NCBI GenBank assembly: GCA_027923505.1
Contig: BROI01000004.1
Coordinates: forward strand, 992,001-1,056,000
Direction of reading: 5' to 3'
Source of the DNA: Mayamaea pseudoterrestris
Lineage: Eukaryota > Bacillariophyta > Bacillariophyceae > Sellaphorales > Sellaphoraceae
DNA: 64,000 nt
The notes under the pieces are model-generated. The model was not told where the DNA came from and did not search any database. It was given only the letters and a program-made list of their open reading frames with translations. A program made the translations under genes and the position numbers. Positions 30,180 to 39,627 of this stretch are shown here, in pieces (the first letter of the stretch is position 1; the number at the start of each line of letters is the position of its first letter).

Positions 30180-32192
30180 TCACGCAGAGCAGCATTGGCT
30201 AGCCAACTTGCTGGCCCCATTCACTTCTGGGATCAAATCAATTGCTGGATTACCTGCAAAAAAGTTGTCTGGTTTGAGCGTAAAGCCACTCACCTCGCAT
30301 GGCATAATGGGAAAGTCTTCCGCACGAGGTACATGGCAAACTCCAAAGACATGCCACATAACCAGATCTTCATCAACCAAGGATCGGTTTGCTTGCGTCC
30401 AGCTTGGGAGACCGGCGGCGCTGACGCCTTGTGGCGTGTAATCGCCTGCGGGCCACATTTCGTCTGGACTGTACGGAGTGACCCACAAGTTGGCCTTGGC
30501 GAAAGCTCCCTTCATTGCCACCGCGCATGATGGATCAACCAAGAGAGTTGGTTGCGCAGGGCCTTTTGTAAAAGGAATTAGCTTGTAAGCCGTTGCCTTC
30601 CCATTCACAGAATTGGTCTTGCCCATCGCGTTCGAGATTTTCCAGACGCGTGCCTTGGTCATGTCCGCGATACGAATAGCATTCTTCTCAAAGTCTAGCT
30701 GCGTTTCAACTGTATAAAAGGCATTGCCGTACGGGTTCTTGACGGGATCAAGCTCCGCGGAAACCACGTCAATTTCGCTGACATTGTTGCGCTGCCCGTC
30801 GACCGCCATGTCCAATCGTGCACAAAACATGTGCTGATGGATCTGCGCGTTCACACAAGGAGCGACCATGACACCGTGCGTTGGATGGTCGCCTTCCTGC
30901 GCGGACAACAAGTTGGTGGACAGCTCGCCTGATAACTTGATCTCATAATCAATGGTTCCATCCTGCTTGAAGCGCCAGTAGAACAAGTACTCGTAGTTGA
31001 CGACTGTTGCGACAAAGGAAACAACCAACTCGCGCGACCGACGCGACTCATTGTGCCCGTTGCGATAGTCTACATGCTTGTAGAGTAGTCCGCCATCCTC
31101 CTCGTGCATGCAAATCACCTTCTTCTTATTCTGCGGCGTTCCGGTTGAATCGACTAGAACGGCGTCAAAGTAGTAAATCTTGCCGAGGCAGTCACATCCA
31201 AGCTCGAGCGAGTTGCTGGAGAATCCTAATCCGTAGTCACCCACGTCCATGGCACACTTGCGCTGATGGGGCGGATATGGATCCGCGTAAGGCACGGCCA
31301 TTTCCACCAACGACGCTCGATGCAGAATGGATCGATTCTGAAACTGCACGTCGTGCAACACGAGGCCTTCGCGGTAGTTGAATCCAACGCGAAACGACCA
31401 CTTTTGCCAGTCGACATGGTAGCCATCCGTGACGGTAAAGGAATGTCCATCGGGCTGTATAATGTCCAGCGCCTTTAACGTTTCCGACCGCCACTCCGTC
31501 TGCAGGTACGAGTTGGTGTGCAGCAAGTCGCGATGATACTGCACCGCATCGGTTGGAATCTTTGGGGCTGGCAAGCGATCGAGTCCATCAATGCGAACCA
31601 GCTGGCGCGTGTTCAAATTAACAATGGGCAAAATGTCGATGGGATGTGCGTAGTGATTATCCTCCAATCCGTTGCCGTAGCAACGCAGGTACAAGAATGT
31701 TTGCACCAATTGCGCCGGCTTGTCGCCATTGTAGTTGACCAACTGCGTATCTTCGTGCGATGCCAAGTGAATGCTCCACGGGTCGCAGGCAACGCGCGAA
31801 ACGTCAATGTTGTAGCGCTCTAGCAAGGCGTGTTTGACTTGGTTGGACGTCTTGACAATTTGCTCGGCCAAGTCGCAATCGTCTGGAGTCAACATGGGCT
31901 GAGTTCCTGGAGGGAGCGTCTTGGATGATACAATGGTTGCGTCGCCTTCATCCAGCTGAACAATATACTCCGTCGCTAAACCAGTCACTGGATTGAGCGT
32001 CAGAACAAAGGCTTGACGAAACGTTACTTCCAAAGCGAGCACCTGGGCCTTGGGTGGCTCGTGAAGCGAAACGGCAACGAATCGAAGCTTGTCTGCCAAT
32101 GGATCATCGGCAAACGTAACGCTGACGCTTGTGCGGATCGCATCAACGGCGGCTTGTACTTCGGAAATTGACAGTGGATCGAGTGGATGCAT
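30180..32192 (-). CDS. copper-containing (TPQ) primary amine oxidase
   Basis: Oxidatively deaminates primary amines to aldehydes with release of ammonia and hydrogen peroxide. 670 residues from the ATG at 32192, the usual family length (650-700); an upstream TTG opening was rejected. The topaquinone motif N-Y-E-Y lies at about 398-401 (VNYEYLFYW), the first Tyr being the cofactor precursor. Copper ligands are the H-x-H pair near 452/454 (HQHMFCARLDM) and the third His near 620 in HVPRAEDFPIM. The strand carrying YFDAVLVDS upstream holds the expected acidic base region. No signal peptide and no clear C-terminal SKL are seen, so location is open. A relic copy of its 3' part lies downstream. Confidence 0.93.
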   Translation of the reverse strand: MHPLDPLSISEVQAAVDAIRTSVSVTFADDPLADKLRFVAVSLHEPPKAQVLALEVTFRQAFVLTLNPVTGLATEYIVQLDEGDATIVSSKTLPPGTQPMLTPDDCDLAEQIVKTSNQVKHALLERYNIDVSRVACDPWSIHLASHEDTQLVNYNGDKPAQLVQTFLYLRCYGNGLEDNHYAHPIDILPIVNLNTRQLVRIDGLDRLPAPKIPTDAVQYHRDLLHTNSYLQTEWRSETLKALDIIQPDGHSFTVTDGYHVDWQKWSFRVGFNYREGLVLHDVQFQNRSILHRASLVEMAVPYADPYPPHQRKCAMDVGDYGLGFSSNSLELGCDCLGKIYYFDAVLVDSTGTPQNKKKVICMHEEDGGLLYKHVDYRNGHNESRRSRELVVSFVATVVNYEYLFYWRFKQDGTIDYEIKLSGELSTNLLSAQEGDHPTHGVMVAPCVNAQIHQHMFCARLDMAVDGQRNNVSEIDVVSAELDPVKNPYGNAFYTVETQLDFEKNAIRIADMTKARVWKISNAMGKTNSVNGKATAYKLIPFTKGPAQPTLLVDPSCAVAMKGAFAKANLWVTPYSPDEMWPAGDYTPQGVSAAGLPSWTQANRSLVDEDLVMWHVFGVCHVPRAEDFPIMPCEVSGFTLKPDNFFAGNPAIDLIPEVNGASKLASQCCSA

Positions 32193-32638
32193 GGTTTTGT
32201 AATGTGACGAAAGCCAAGATGAGGCAACGACCAAGATTCCTTCGAAAAAGTGGGAAGCATGGAAAGATCTCGCTCCAAGCTGGCTGGCGTGTTCCACAAA
32301 TCTTTGCGCGCCGGGCGGGCAGCCTTGCTTTTGCGATGGCTGCGAATCATGCCGCGACAATGCTCAGATAGGTAGACTGTTCCATGCCACCAGATATGTC
32401 TTGATAGTGAGAACAACGCGCTGTTCTCAGATGTGATAGTTGGATTTTGTGAACGGAGTTGTAGATGGAGGTAAGATGGTGCAACAATGTCTCAAAGTGC
32501 TGGCTACCGGTAGAGGCAGCCCCTCATCAAAATGACAGTAAGCAGGAAGTACATCTTGAATCATGATTGGCAGAACACAAACAAAATAGAAATTTCCCCA
32601 GTGGCAGGTGACAAGTTGTAAAGATCGGCTTTTAATAT
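32193..32638. other. 446-nt intergenic region with a TACCGGTA octamer
   Basis: 5' flank of the amine oxidase and 3' flank of the BTB gene. It contains the palindrome TACCGGTA at 32505-32512 and otherwise no recognisable gene or repeat. Confidence 0.4.
32505..32512. promoter_or_regulatory. TACCGGTA palindrome
   Basis: Exact octamer about 310 nt upstream of the amine oxidase ATG. One of six intergenic copies in this window; binding factor unknown. Confidence 0.35.
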
Positions 32639-33808
32639 TTATTCATGCTTACTATACACTGACATGATCCGTGTAACCTGTTCAGACACACTTACAGCGT
32701 GGGTGTGGTAATCATCGAGATGGCAATATCCGTTGTTTATCCCAATCCAAAAATGCTCACACTGGGTTTTCAGCTCTTCAAGGTCACTACCAAACAAAGC
32801 CACGCGGCGGACATTCTTAATCAGCAGTTTTGAGAGAAACAGTGCACCTTGCTTTTGTAAGTTTTCGATGACCGTATCATCATTTATAAGGAATCGATTA
32901 TTCCAAGTTAAAGACACAATGCATCGTTCTTGCAATGTTGAGAGTTTTGAAACATTTTCAACTTTACTTAGCTCTGCTTCAGCATTGAGCAAGGACAGGG
33001 CAGCAGATGAGTAAATACGTGGCATGTAATCTTCCTTTGTCAGCTCATGAAATGTCTCCAAATCCAATGCCCTGTTGCAACAGACATAGCTGATTATTTT
33101 GCTGGTGTTGATGTTTGCTCCCCTGCGAGACGTGAACTTTTTGACGACGAGAATCCAAAACTGGGGTTCTGCAACTTCGACGAGCTTGCAATTTTGGTGA
33201 TTTATTTTTAAAAACTCATCAGCGCAGAAGCCTACCAAGACACCAAGGACTTGCTTATTCTCAAGAATGTAAGCATGATGGTAATACTCATGGCAGTTTG
33301 CCATACAGAGATTTTCCTTGATATAGTTCATGGTTTCCCAACGAAGCGAGTGTACATCAAAGTATTGACTAAGGAAATGCAAAGCAGTCGCCGAATGTGA
33401 CGTAAGTTCGAATGATTGCTGCGAAACGCCTTGATACTGGTAATCCAAAAAGTCAGGAAACGCGTCAGCGGCGATCTTTGGAAGTGCGATAACACTAGTT
33501 CTCGTTGACGATTCCTGAAAGTCCGAGTTATTGCGGCAAACCCGTTCAAAATACCCACACTTCCTAGGCCCAATGGTGAGTATGCACCGATGCACTTTAT
33601 ATTCAACCACTGTTGAGTCCGACAACTCGTCCTTGACTACAATCTGGATGGTCCAGTCGCTGTGACTGACTTCTGGATCACGGCGCCAGTGGAGATGAAC
33701 GTCTTCGCCATTCGCATCGTTTGGAGGCTGAATGTCGGCTTCATTGAGCTCGTCAAAGTTATCCCCCCAAAAAGTATTCTTTACTTGTGAATCATCGCTC
33801 TCCGTCAT
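32639..33808 (-). CDS. BTB/POZ-domain protein
   Basis: 389 residues from the ATG at 33808; the frame is open further upstream but that part has poor composition and contains the promoter-like octamer TACCGGTA. A BTB domain spans about 55-160: a strand pair around WTIQIVVKDE, the VVEYKVHRCILTIGPRKCGYFERV block typical of BTB dimer interfaces, and ALPKIAADAFPDFLDYQY. A BACK-like helical part follows. No kelch or MATH domain is visible. Many such proteins are adaptors for Cullin-3 ubiquitin ligases; that role is inference. Confidence 0.75.
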   Translation of the reverse strand: MTESDDSQVKNTFWGDNFDELNEADIQPPNDANGEDVHLHWRRDPEVSHSDWTIQIVVKDELSDSTVVEYKVHRCILTIGPRKCGYFERVCRNNSDFQESSTRTSVIALPKIAADAFPDFLDYQYQGVSQQSFELTSHSATALHFLSQYFDVHSLRWETMNYIKENLCMANCHEYYHHAYILENKQVLGVLVGFCADEFLKINHQNCKLVEVAEPQFWILVVKKFTSRRGANINTSKIISYVCCNRALDLETFHELTKEDYMPRIYSSAALSLLNAEAELSKVENVSKLSTLQERCIVSLTWNNRFLINDDTVIENLQKQGALFLSKLLIKNVRRVALFGSDLEELKTQCEHFWIGINNGYCHLDDYHTHAVSVSEQVTRIMSVYSKHE

Positions 33809-33909
33809 GGCAATCAAGTGTACAAGCAGTAAGAAATGATAAGGGTGGGCATGTAGGTTGTCGAAGAATGAGATGTGAGAATGCCGTCGCGGCATGTCAG
33901 ACATTTGAT

Positions 33910-33917
33910 TACCGGTA
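33910..33917. promoter_or_regulatory. TACCGGTA palindrome
   Basis: Exact octamer about 100 nt upstream of the BTB gene ATG, a position fitting a promoter element. Confidence 0.4.
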
Positions 33918-34106
33918 CGACGGACCCTACTGCGCGGAGCTACCAGTGTAGGGACGACTATGTTGTACCTATGATGATGTCCATTCACATATTTTGAACG
34001 CAATAATCGAATAGGCATAAACCTAAATGCACTCAGAGTCACAAGATTTAACTTTATTTAACATTCATTAGCAGTGTGCATGTGCAAACGGTCACATGGA
34101 CTGCAC

Positions 34107-35606
34107 TCACTCACGCATCCGTTGATAATTCCGTTGACTTCGATTGGCACAATAGTTGCACGTTGCTGGACAAAACTCTCTCACCAAACCATACGCCGGC
34201 TGACAGTAAATGAGTTGAAAGGCAATGGACTGGTTGGCCAGCCACCGGCAGTTGCGCTTGGTGCCGTCAATGTCAAAGACAAAGTCCGAGTCCTTGCACT
34301 CTGCGGAAGGAGATGCACTGGGAAGTCGCGTTCGCGCGGGCTGCGTCGTGACTGTCAATGTCGGAGCTATTGTATTCGCAATTGGTTCCGTGGTCGGTAT
34401 GCTGGTGGGAAGCAGTGTTGGAGCTGCAAGAGATGGACTCGACGTTTCCGTCGATGGTTGCGCCGTCAAGGTAGTAGGTGCCATGGTTGGTGCGCTAGCC
34501 GCGGTCGGAGCCACTGTCGGAAAGAAAATGGGCAAATCTGTAAAGGGCGTCGGTGCTTTGCTGCTGCTGCTAGCAGATTTATTAGTCCGAAGTGCAACAC
34601 CAGCATAAATGGCCACTCCAATCATGGCCAGCACTATTACAGCGGCCAGGAAAATGACAAAGAAGCAGAGCCTCGATCGACGAGGCTCATAGTTTGACTG
34701 CATGTGCTTGTCTTCTTCCAGTTCTTGGTGACCCTTCTCAATGTCGTTCGCAGCGGGAGGCGCATTGGCGACGCTGCTGGCACTTTCTCTGGCTCTTGGT
34801 GGACCGCGATTGGAAAACAAAACAGTCGCGTCATCATCATCGGCCGCTGCAAGGCTTTCAGACACTTCGTCGCCGTCGGGAATGTTTTCGAACGAGTCAG
34901 TGTGCGTCTTGTCTTTTGGAATGGCACATTCGATAAAACTCGACGACGCAGTAGCAGTAGTAGCAGCAGTTCCAATCGTTACAGGAGATTCGGTTGCGCT
35001 ATCATTCAAATCAATTGTCTTGAGACTCGACAAGACTTCATGAATATCACTCTCCGTCATGTCGTCCAAACTATTGGACTTGTCGTAGTAGTCATGCTCA
35101 TCGTCGTGTCCGTCACTGAAGAGCAGCGGAGGTGCGGTGCTGTCCTGACCGTCGTGACTGTCCAGTTCCACCATGCGGGCCAAGTCGGTCGAAGCAGAAG
35201 CAAGACCCAAAAGGTTTAGTTCATCATGACCTTCAGAATCATTGTCGCTAGTGTGTAAATGCAGCTGCATGCCTCCTTCCGTTGAGGAATCGTCGGATGA
35301 CGACAAGTATGACTCGTCAAGGGTGTCGTCGCCGTCAAACGACTCGTGCGGTAGTTGACCGACAGCGCCACCAAATGGCGTCTCAAGGACAATGAGTCCG
35401 TCATCAACATCATCTCCATTCTCAAAGTTCTCCTTATCATTCTTGCTGCCACCGGAGTCGTGACCCTTCTCATCTAGTTTTGAAATACTTGGTGGTCGGC
35501 TGCCATTCGTGTTGGCAATGATGGCAGCTATCTCTTCATCGTCGCTGTCATCGCTTTGCATCTCATGATATCGCCTGGTATCTGCTTTAGTGGAAAACAA
35601 CTGCAT
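34107..35606 (-). CDS. single-pass membrane protein with acidic cytosolic part and ShKT-like tail
   Basis: 499 residues, ATG at 35606. Residues 1-305 are strongly acidic and Ser-rich, presumably cytosolic. A transmembrane helix lies at about 309-335. It is followed by a Thr/Pro/Ser/Ala-rich stalk (about 345-430), likely O-glycosylated, and a C-terminal six-cysteine domain at about 436-485 of the ShK type (CKDSDFVF ... C-x2-L ... YC ... FCPATCNYC). Such ShKT-like domains are frequent on secreted and surface proteins of diatoms and are not evidence of toxicity. A role in the cell surface or wall is inferred. Confidence 0.75.
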   Translation of the reverse strand: MQLFSTKADTRRYHEMQSDDSDDEEIAAIIANTNGSRPPSISKLDEKGHDSGGSKNDKENFENGDDVDDGLIVLETPFGGAVGQLPHESFDGDDTLDESYLSSSDDSSTEGGMQLHLHTSDNDSEGHDELNLLGLASASTDLARMVELDSHDGQDSTAPPLLFSDGHDDEHDYYDKSNSLDDMTESDIHEVLSSLKTIDLNDSATESPVTIGTAATTATASSSFIECAIPKDKTHTDSFENIPDGDEVSESLAAADDDDATVLFSNRGPPRARESASSVANAPPAANDIEKGHQELEEDKHMQSNYEPRRSRLCFFVIFLAAVIVLAMIGVAIYAGVALRTNKSASSSSKAPTPFTDLPIFFPTVAPTAASAPTMAPTTLTAQPSTETSSPSLAAPTLLPTSIPTTEPIANTIAPTLTVTTQPARTRLPSASPSAECKDSDFVFDIDGTKRNCRWLANQSIAFQLIYCQPAYGLVREFCPATCNYCANRSQRNYQRMRE

Positions 35607-36623
35607 GACTGCTCTTTAAGATGTCAATTGAGTTGCTGTTGCTTGCGCGACGAGGTCGGCTGCTTCTGCAGCAGGTCATCAATCGAAAACCCTCGTGCAA
35701 TGGTCCGTTTCCCGATTTTCCCGGCGGGCGGCGAGTTACATAGCCGATTAGAGTTCGCAATAACATTCAACGGAAATAAAAACTGCCCAAAAATGGCTGA
35801 AACATCTTCGGCGAGCGAGCCGGCATCGAGACGCTCTCGTTTTCCAAGCAAAAAGGCATCGCTGCGATTTGATGAACACATTCGCGGGGCGGGGAGGTGG
35901 CAGGATCTATGGTTTCACAAAGCCTGCAAATACTTCTGCGCGCTCCGCGCGCACAAACACTGCCAAATAGTAGAGACCGTAAAAGCAACCGATTGATGGA
36001 TTAATGCCAACAATATTCTTCTCTATACCAAAGGACATGTCTAGAGATTGCAGTAATTGAGTGGCAGTTAATGGATCTTTGAAAGCATACTCCTAAAGTA
36101 AAGCAATGTGTTTTGAGATAGCTAACACGGTCATTGTAGGGGTCATTGCATGCACCCAAAGCCCGACGTAAAATGCGTCGCAGTGGCAGCATGACAAACA
36201 CATTCGCGGAGCGGGGAGGTGGTACCGGTAGGATCAATGGATTAACTTAGAACAATGGCTGTCGCGCGCTTCGCGCGCGCAACTACAACTAGTCGGGATG
36301 CCTCTTGAGTTGCAGGTTGTGCATGAGATTGATTTTAGGTGCATGGGTGAAGTGGACAGATGATGGGTCCAAAGGCTTTCACGCGCTTTGCGCGCGCTAA
36401 CACAACTGCTAGGCAATGGCCACACTACAGAGCAGTTTTGAGGTCCTTCATAGCCAGTCATTGCATGCGCCCAAAGCCTGACGTGATATCTGTCGCAGTG
36501 GCAGCCTTCCAATTAATGTCGTGAAGCATGTTCGGATAGATCCTACCACAAAAACATCTTCCTCTTCTAGTTCCATCGTTGACGAAACATTGCTTCCTGG
36601 GTTCCCATTCAGTCCAAAGTAGA
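35607..36623. repeat. 1-kb spacer with degenerate direct repeats and GC-palindromes
   Basis: A 49-bp direct repeat (36142-36190 and 36457-36505) matches at 43 positions. A second repeat, starting ACACATTCGCGG and running into GCGGGGAGGTGG, occurs at about 35877-35901 and 36198-36222. Three short GC hairpins recur: GCGCGC-TCC-GCGCGC near 35939, GCGCGC-TT-CGCGCGC near 36266, and GCGC-TTT-GCGCGC near 36378. A TACCGGTA octamer lies at 36223-36230. A 67-codon ORF from an ATG at 35793 overlaps the first repeat and stops at 35996; it may be chance. No other gene is seen. Confidence 0.7.
36223..36230. promoter_or_regulatory. TACCGGTA palindrome
   Basis: Exact octamer in the repeat-rich spacer, about 395 nt upstream of the EGF-like gene ATG. 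Confidence 0.3.
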
Positions 36624-37874
36624 ATGTTGTCAATACATCGATATCATATTTTTGCCTTTGCGGCTCTGATTTTCGTCGCCACCGGAAGAGCATCCGCCGA
36701 AATGCTCACCGCTTTGCCAACATGCAACCTTGATTGCCAAAATGGCGGCACTTGTATTCTACTTTCCAGCGATATATCAGTTCTGCAACGAAACATGCAG
36801 CAGGGGGACCTCATTATGGAGTGCGTATGTCCATTGCAGTGGGGAGGATTAACCTGTGACATTCCTCGAGCCACATGCACAGTGGAACACAAGTGTCCCT
36901 TGAGCGGCGCGCCTTGCGATTTGCAAAACGACGGCAAGTACTTGTGCACAACGGATGACTGCGAGTACGCCAAGGCGATGGGAGACTTGGCGGCCAAAAT
37001 GTGTCGTGAACCGTACACCGAGTACTGTCCCGGTAGCAACGAAAGTGCGAGCAGCGCCACCGGCACGGAGCTGCAATTTTGCACCAATGGAGGCAAGTGC
37101 CAGAGCACCATTTTGACGTCCCGGCAAGTTACTTCGCAGTCAACGGATGATTACCAAACTGTCACCGAGCAGTATCAGCTACAGCAGAGTTACGAGGAAG
37201 GGTGTGTGTGCGCTAATCACTTTAACGGACCGCACTGCGAAATTATGGAGTGGGAGGATGCGATGGAAAACGACAGCGAAAGCCAGACACTTCCAGTCAC
37301 TATTGCTGCAGTAACTGGAGTTTTGGCACTGCTCTTGGGTATACTCATGGCCTGTCGATGCGTATGCCAGCGACGAAAGGGATTGCGCCCACTCGATGCA
37401 AAGGAATTGATTTATTATGATGCGACTGGCTATCTCGAAGAAGATGAATCCGTGTTTCCTCAGTATCAACCAGATCAGTATACGGACGCACTTGGCTCGC
37501 ATCCGCAGTACGATGCATCGTTCAACAAAGGATCAAGCGGCTATGGCGGAGCTTCATTTAAGAGTTATGCTAACGATGGTGCTGCGCGGGCTAGCCTTCA
37601 ATTCAGCAACGAAGTGCCAGATGCGAGGACACGAAGAGCCCTGAACGCGTCGCGAAGAGTCGAAGCGACATGTATTTCATCCCAATTTGATGCCGGTCTT
37701 GTCATGCCCTCTCATGCCAGTGCAACAGACCCATGTTTGTTGACTGACGCGGACTACCGCGACTCGACAGGTCGAAATGCTGACCTCAACAGCGAGCACT
37801 CCCAAACCACGTCGAGATGGGACTTGACTCATGGAGATGACTCGTCAAGCAATAATGGTTTGGAACTAAGTTAG
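36624..37874 (+). CDS. EGF-like single-pass membrane protein
   Basis: 416 residues from the ATG at 36624 (an earlier TTG opening of the frame was rejected because the ATG starts a clean signal peptide). Signal peptide about 1-26 (HIFAFAALIFVATGRASA). A first EGF-like module lies at about 33-77 (CNLDCQNGGTC ... CVCPLQWGGLTC) and a second, with a long insert, at about 153-208 (CTNGGKC ... GCVCANHFNGPHC). A transmembrane helix at about 222-245 is followed by a 170-residue cytosolic tail rich in Tyr, Asp and Ser. The topology is receptor-like; ligand and signalling role are unknown. 3' end converges with the PP2A gene, 110 nt apart. Confidence 0.85.
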   Translation: MLSIHRYHIFAFAALIFVATGRASAEMLTALPTCNLDCQNGGTCILLSSDISVLQRNMQQGDLIMECVCPLQWGGLTCDIPRATCTVEHKCPLSGAPCDLQNDGKYLCTTDDCEYAKAMGDLAAKMCREPYTEYCPGSNESASSATGTELQFCTNGGKCQSTILTSRQVTSQSTDDYQTVTEQYQLQQSYEEGCVCANHFNGPHCEIMEWEDAMENDSESQTLPVTIAAVTGVLALLLGILMACRCVCQRRKGLRPLDAKELIYYDATGYLEEDESVFPQYQPDQYTDALGSHPQYDASFNKGSSGYGGASFKSYANDGAARASLQFSNEVPDARTRRALNASRRVEATCISSQFDAGLVMPSHASATDPCLLTDADYRDSTGRNADLNSEHSQTTSRWDLTHGDDSSSNNGLELS

Positions 37875-37984
37875 CTAAAGATCATTGTAGTGATCGGTAG
37901 CGCAATTAGCGGTTGTTCCCATCGACAACATTGTTTCAACTGAAATTTAATCTTACATTTGCTTCAACTTTACTTTAACTATTG

Positions 37985-39339
37985 TTACAAAAAGTAATCT
38001 GGAGTCTTGCGCGTTGAGTTCGGCTCGCCTCGTCGTGGAGCCGGATCAAACTGCAGAAACTGCTGATGGCGCAGATCCTCATCCACTTCCAAAATCGCCG
38101 CTTGGTTACCGCATCGATAGCAATAGTTGGGCGCCGAAAAGATTGTCACCACTTGCCCCTCGTGGCTCCAGTTGTATCCCTCCATGACCAACTGATGCGC
38201 CCGCGCCACTGTCGAAAGTCCATTGCGCTGGTTAAAGGCGGCGGAAATGTCACTGCCAAAGGTGAATCCAGCTCCTCGCGGCGAAATGCCCCAACCGGAT
38301 CGGTCGTCAGGATCCGACCAAAGCAAATCACATTGGGGACCTTCGTGTGGAACCTCCTGAACACGATCCAGCTGTCTTATGTGATCCAGCGTGTCAATGG
38401 ACGGAGACAGTCCACCATGCAGACAGAAAATGGCGTGATCAACCACGGCAGTGAGCGGAAAGTAGTCGAATAAATCCGTAAACAGTTTCCAAACGTTTGC
38501 AGAACCGTACTTGCGGACGCACTCGTCGTAGAATCCGTAGACTTGCGTAATTTGTCGACTCTCGTGGTTGCCGCGCAAAATAAAGACGCGGTCAGGGTAG
38601 CGTACCTTGAGGCAGACCAAGAGCGACACTGTCTCGACCGAGTAGTAGCCCCGATCAACGTAATCACCTAAAGTGAGGGATGAACAGTTGACATGAGTAT
38701 AAAATTGTTGTCGATTTATGAAACAAAGCAAACCATGCGTTTCAACAAGCGTTGTTACGCCAAACACTGTGCTCATCCAAGACTAAAAGTTTTGACTCGG
38801 AAACAACGCACTACTCACCCATGAATACGTAATTCGTAGAGGGCGCGCTTCCTCCTATCTGAAAGAGCTCCATCAAGTCATGCCATTGTCCCTACATTGG
38901 AAGTGGAGGGGTGAAGATGAAAGTTAGTCATGCAATGCATGTTTCGCAACGTCAAATGTCTCTCACGCCGAGTTCGTCAACACCAAGCAAGTACAGCCAA
39001 ACATATATAGAAATGTTCATTGTTTCATAAACATACATGAATGTCTCCACAAATCGTGACTGGCGCTCGGACGGGCTGCACGTTGGATTCCTGCAGGAGC
39101 CGCTCCCTAGCCAGTTCCGTCAGCGCCTTGACCTCCGACTCGGTGAGGGGCGTTCCCTGCGTCAGTTTCGCGAGCCACGCCTCCAAGTCGTGGTATGACC
39201 GTTCGGGGTCCATGGATGATGATGAAGCTGATTGCATGGGTGGTGGTGGGGGAGGTGGTGGGGGAGCACTGAGCGTCGAAGATCCGGATGGCGATTTGCT
39301 GCCTTGTTCTGCTGAAGTTGGTCCGGCTGCGTCACTCAT
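37985..39339 (-). CDS. PP2A-C: serine/threonine phosphatase PP2A catalytic subunit (three exons)
   Basis: Exons 39339-39037, 38891-38819 and 38667-37985; introns 145 nt (GTATGT...TAG) and 151 nt (GTGAGT...TAG); 352 residues. Splicing restores GDIHGQWHDL and [15 protein letters not shown] exactly. Metal and phosphate ligands are present: GDIHG, GDYVDRG, RGNHESR, the two later His in the HGG and [10 protein letters not shown] segments. The C-terminus is DPAPRRGEP...TPDYFL, the PP2A tail whose terminal Leu is carboxymethylated in other eukaryotes. Unusual is an N-terminal extension of about 45 residues including a run of nine prolines, which PP2A enzymes normally lack; it may add regulation or localisation. 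Confidence 0.95.
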
Positions 39340-39627
39340 GTCTGCTGCAGCTGATCGTCAATAGAATAGGATTTGCGCAAATCTGCAATTGCGAGGGAAT
39401 AATTTCTGTACTTCGTTCTTGTCGCAGACGCGGTAGTATACTAATTACAAGAGAGGGACGAGCGGCTGCGATCCGTTTTTGTCTCCATGGTCGGCGCGCT
39501 GCTTGCAATCTCCGGGTCTTTTAGTTGTTTTCAAAGTCGCTTATGATCGCACCGGTTTTCGTTTGCATCGAGTGCGTCGGTCGACCAACACAAATCCATC
39601 TCATTCTTCACTTGAGAGGAAGCCATC

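Noticed and set aside
30000-30220. 95-codon minus-strand ORF as a separate gene
   Set aside because: Its only protein-like part is the duplicated amine oxidase fragment; the rest is random in composition.
35556-35996. Plus-strand ORF of 146 codons overlapping the start of the ShKT gene
   Set aside because: Only the last 67 codons follow an ATG in an intergenic position, and these overlap a DNA repeat; composition is poor.
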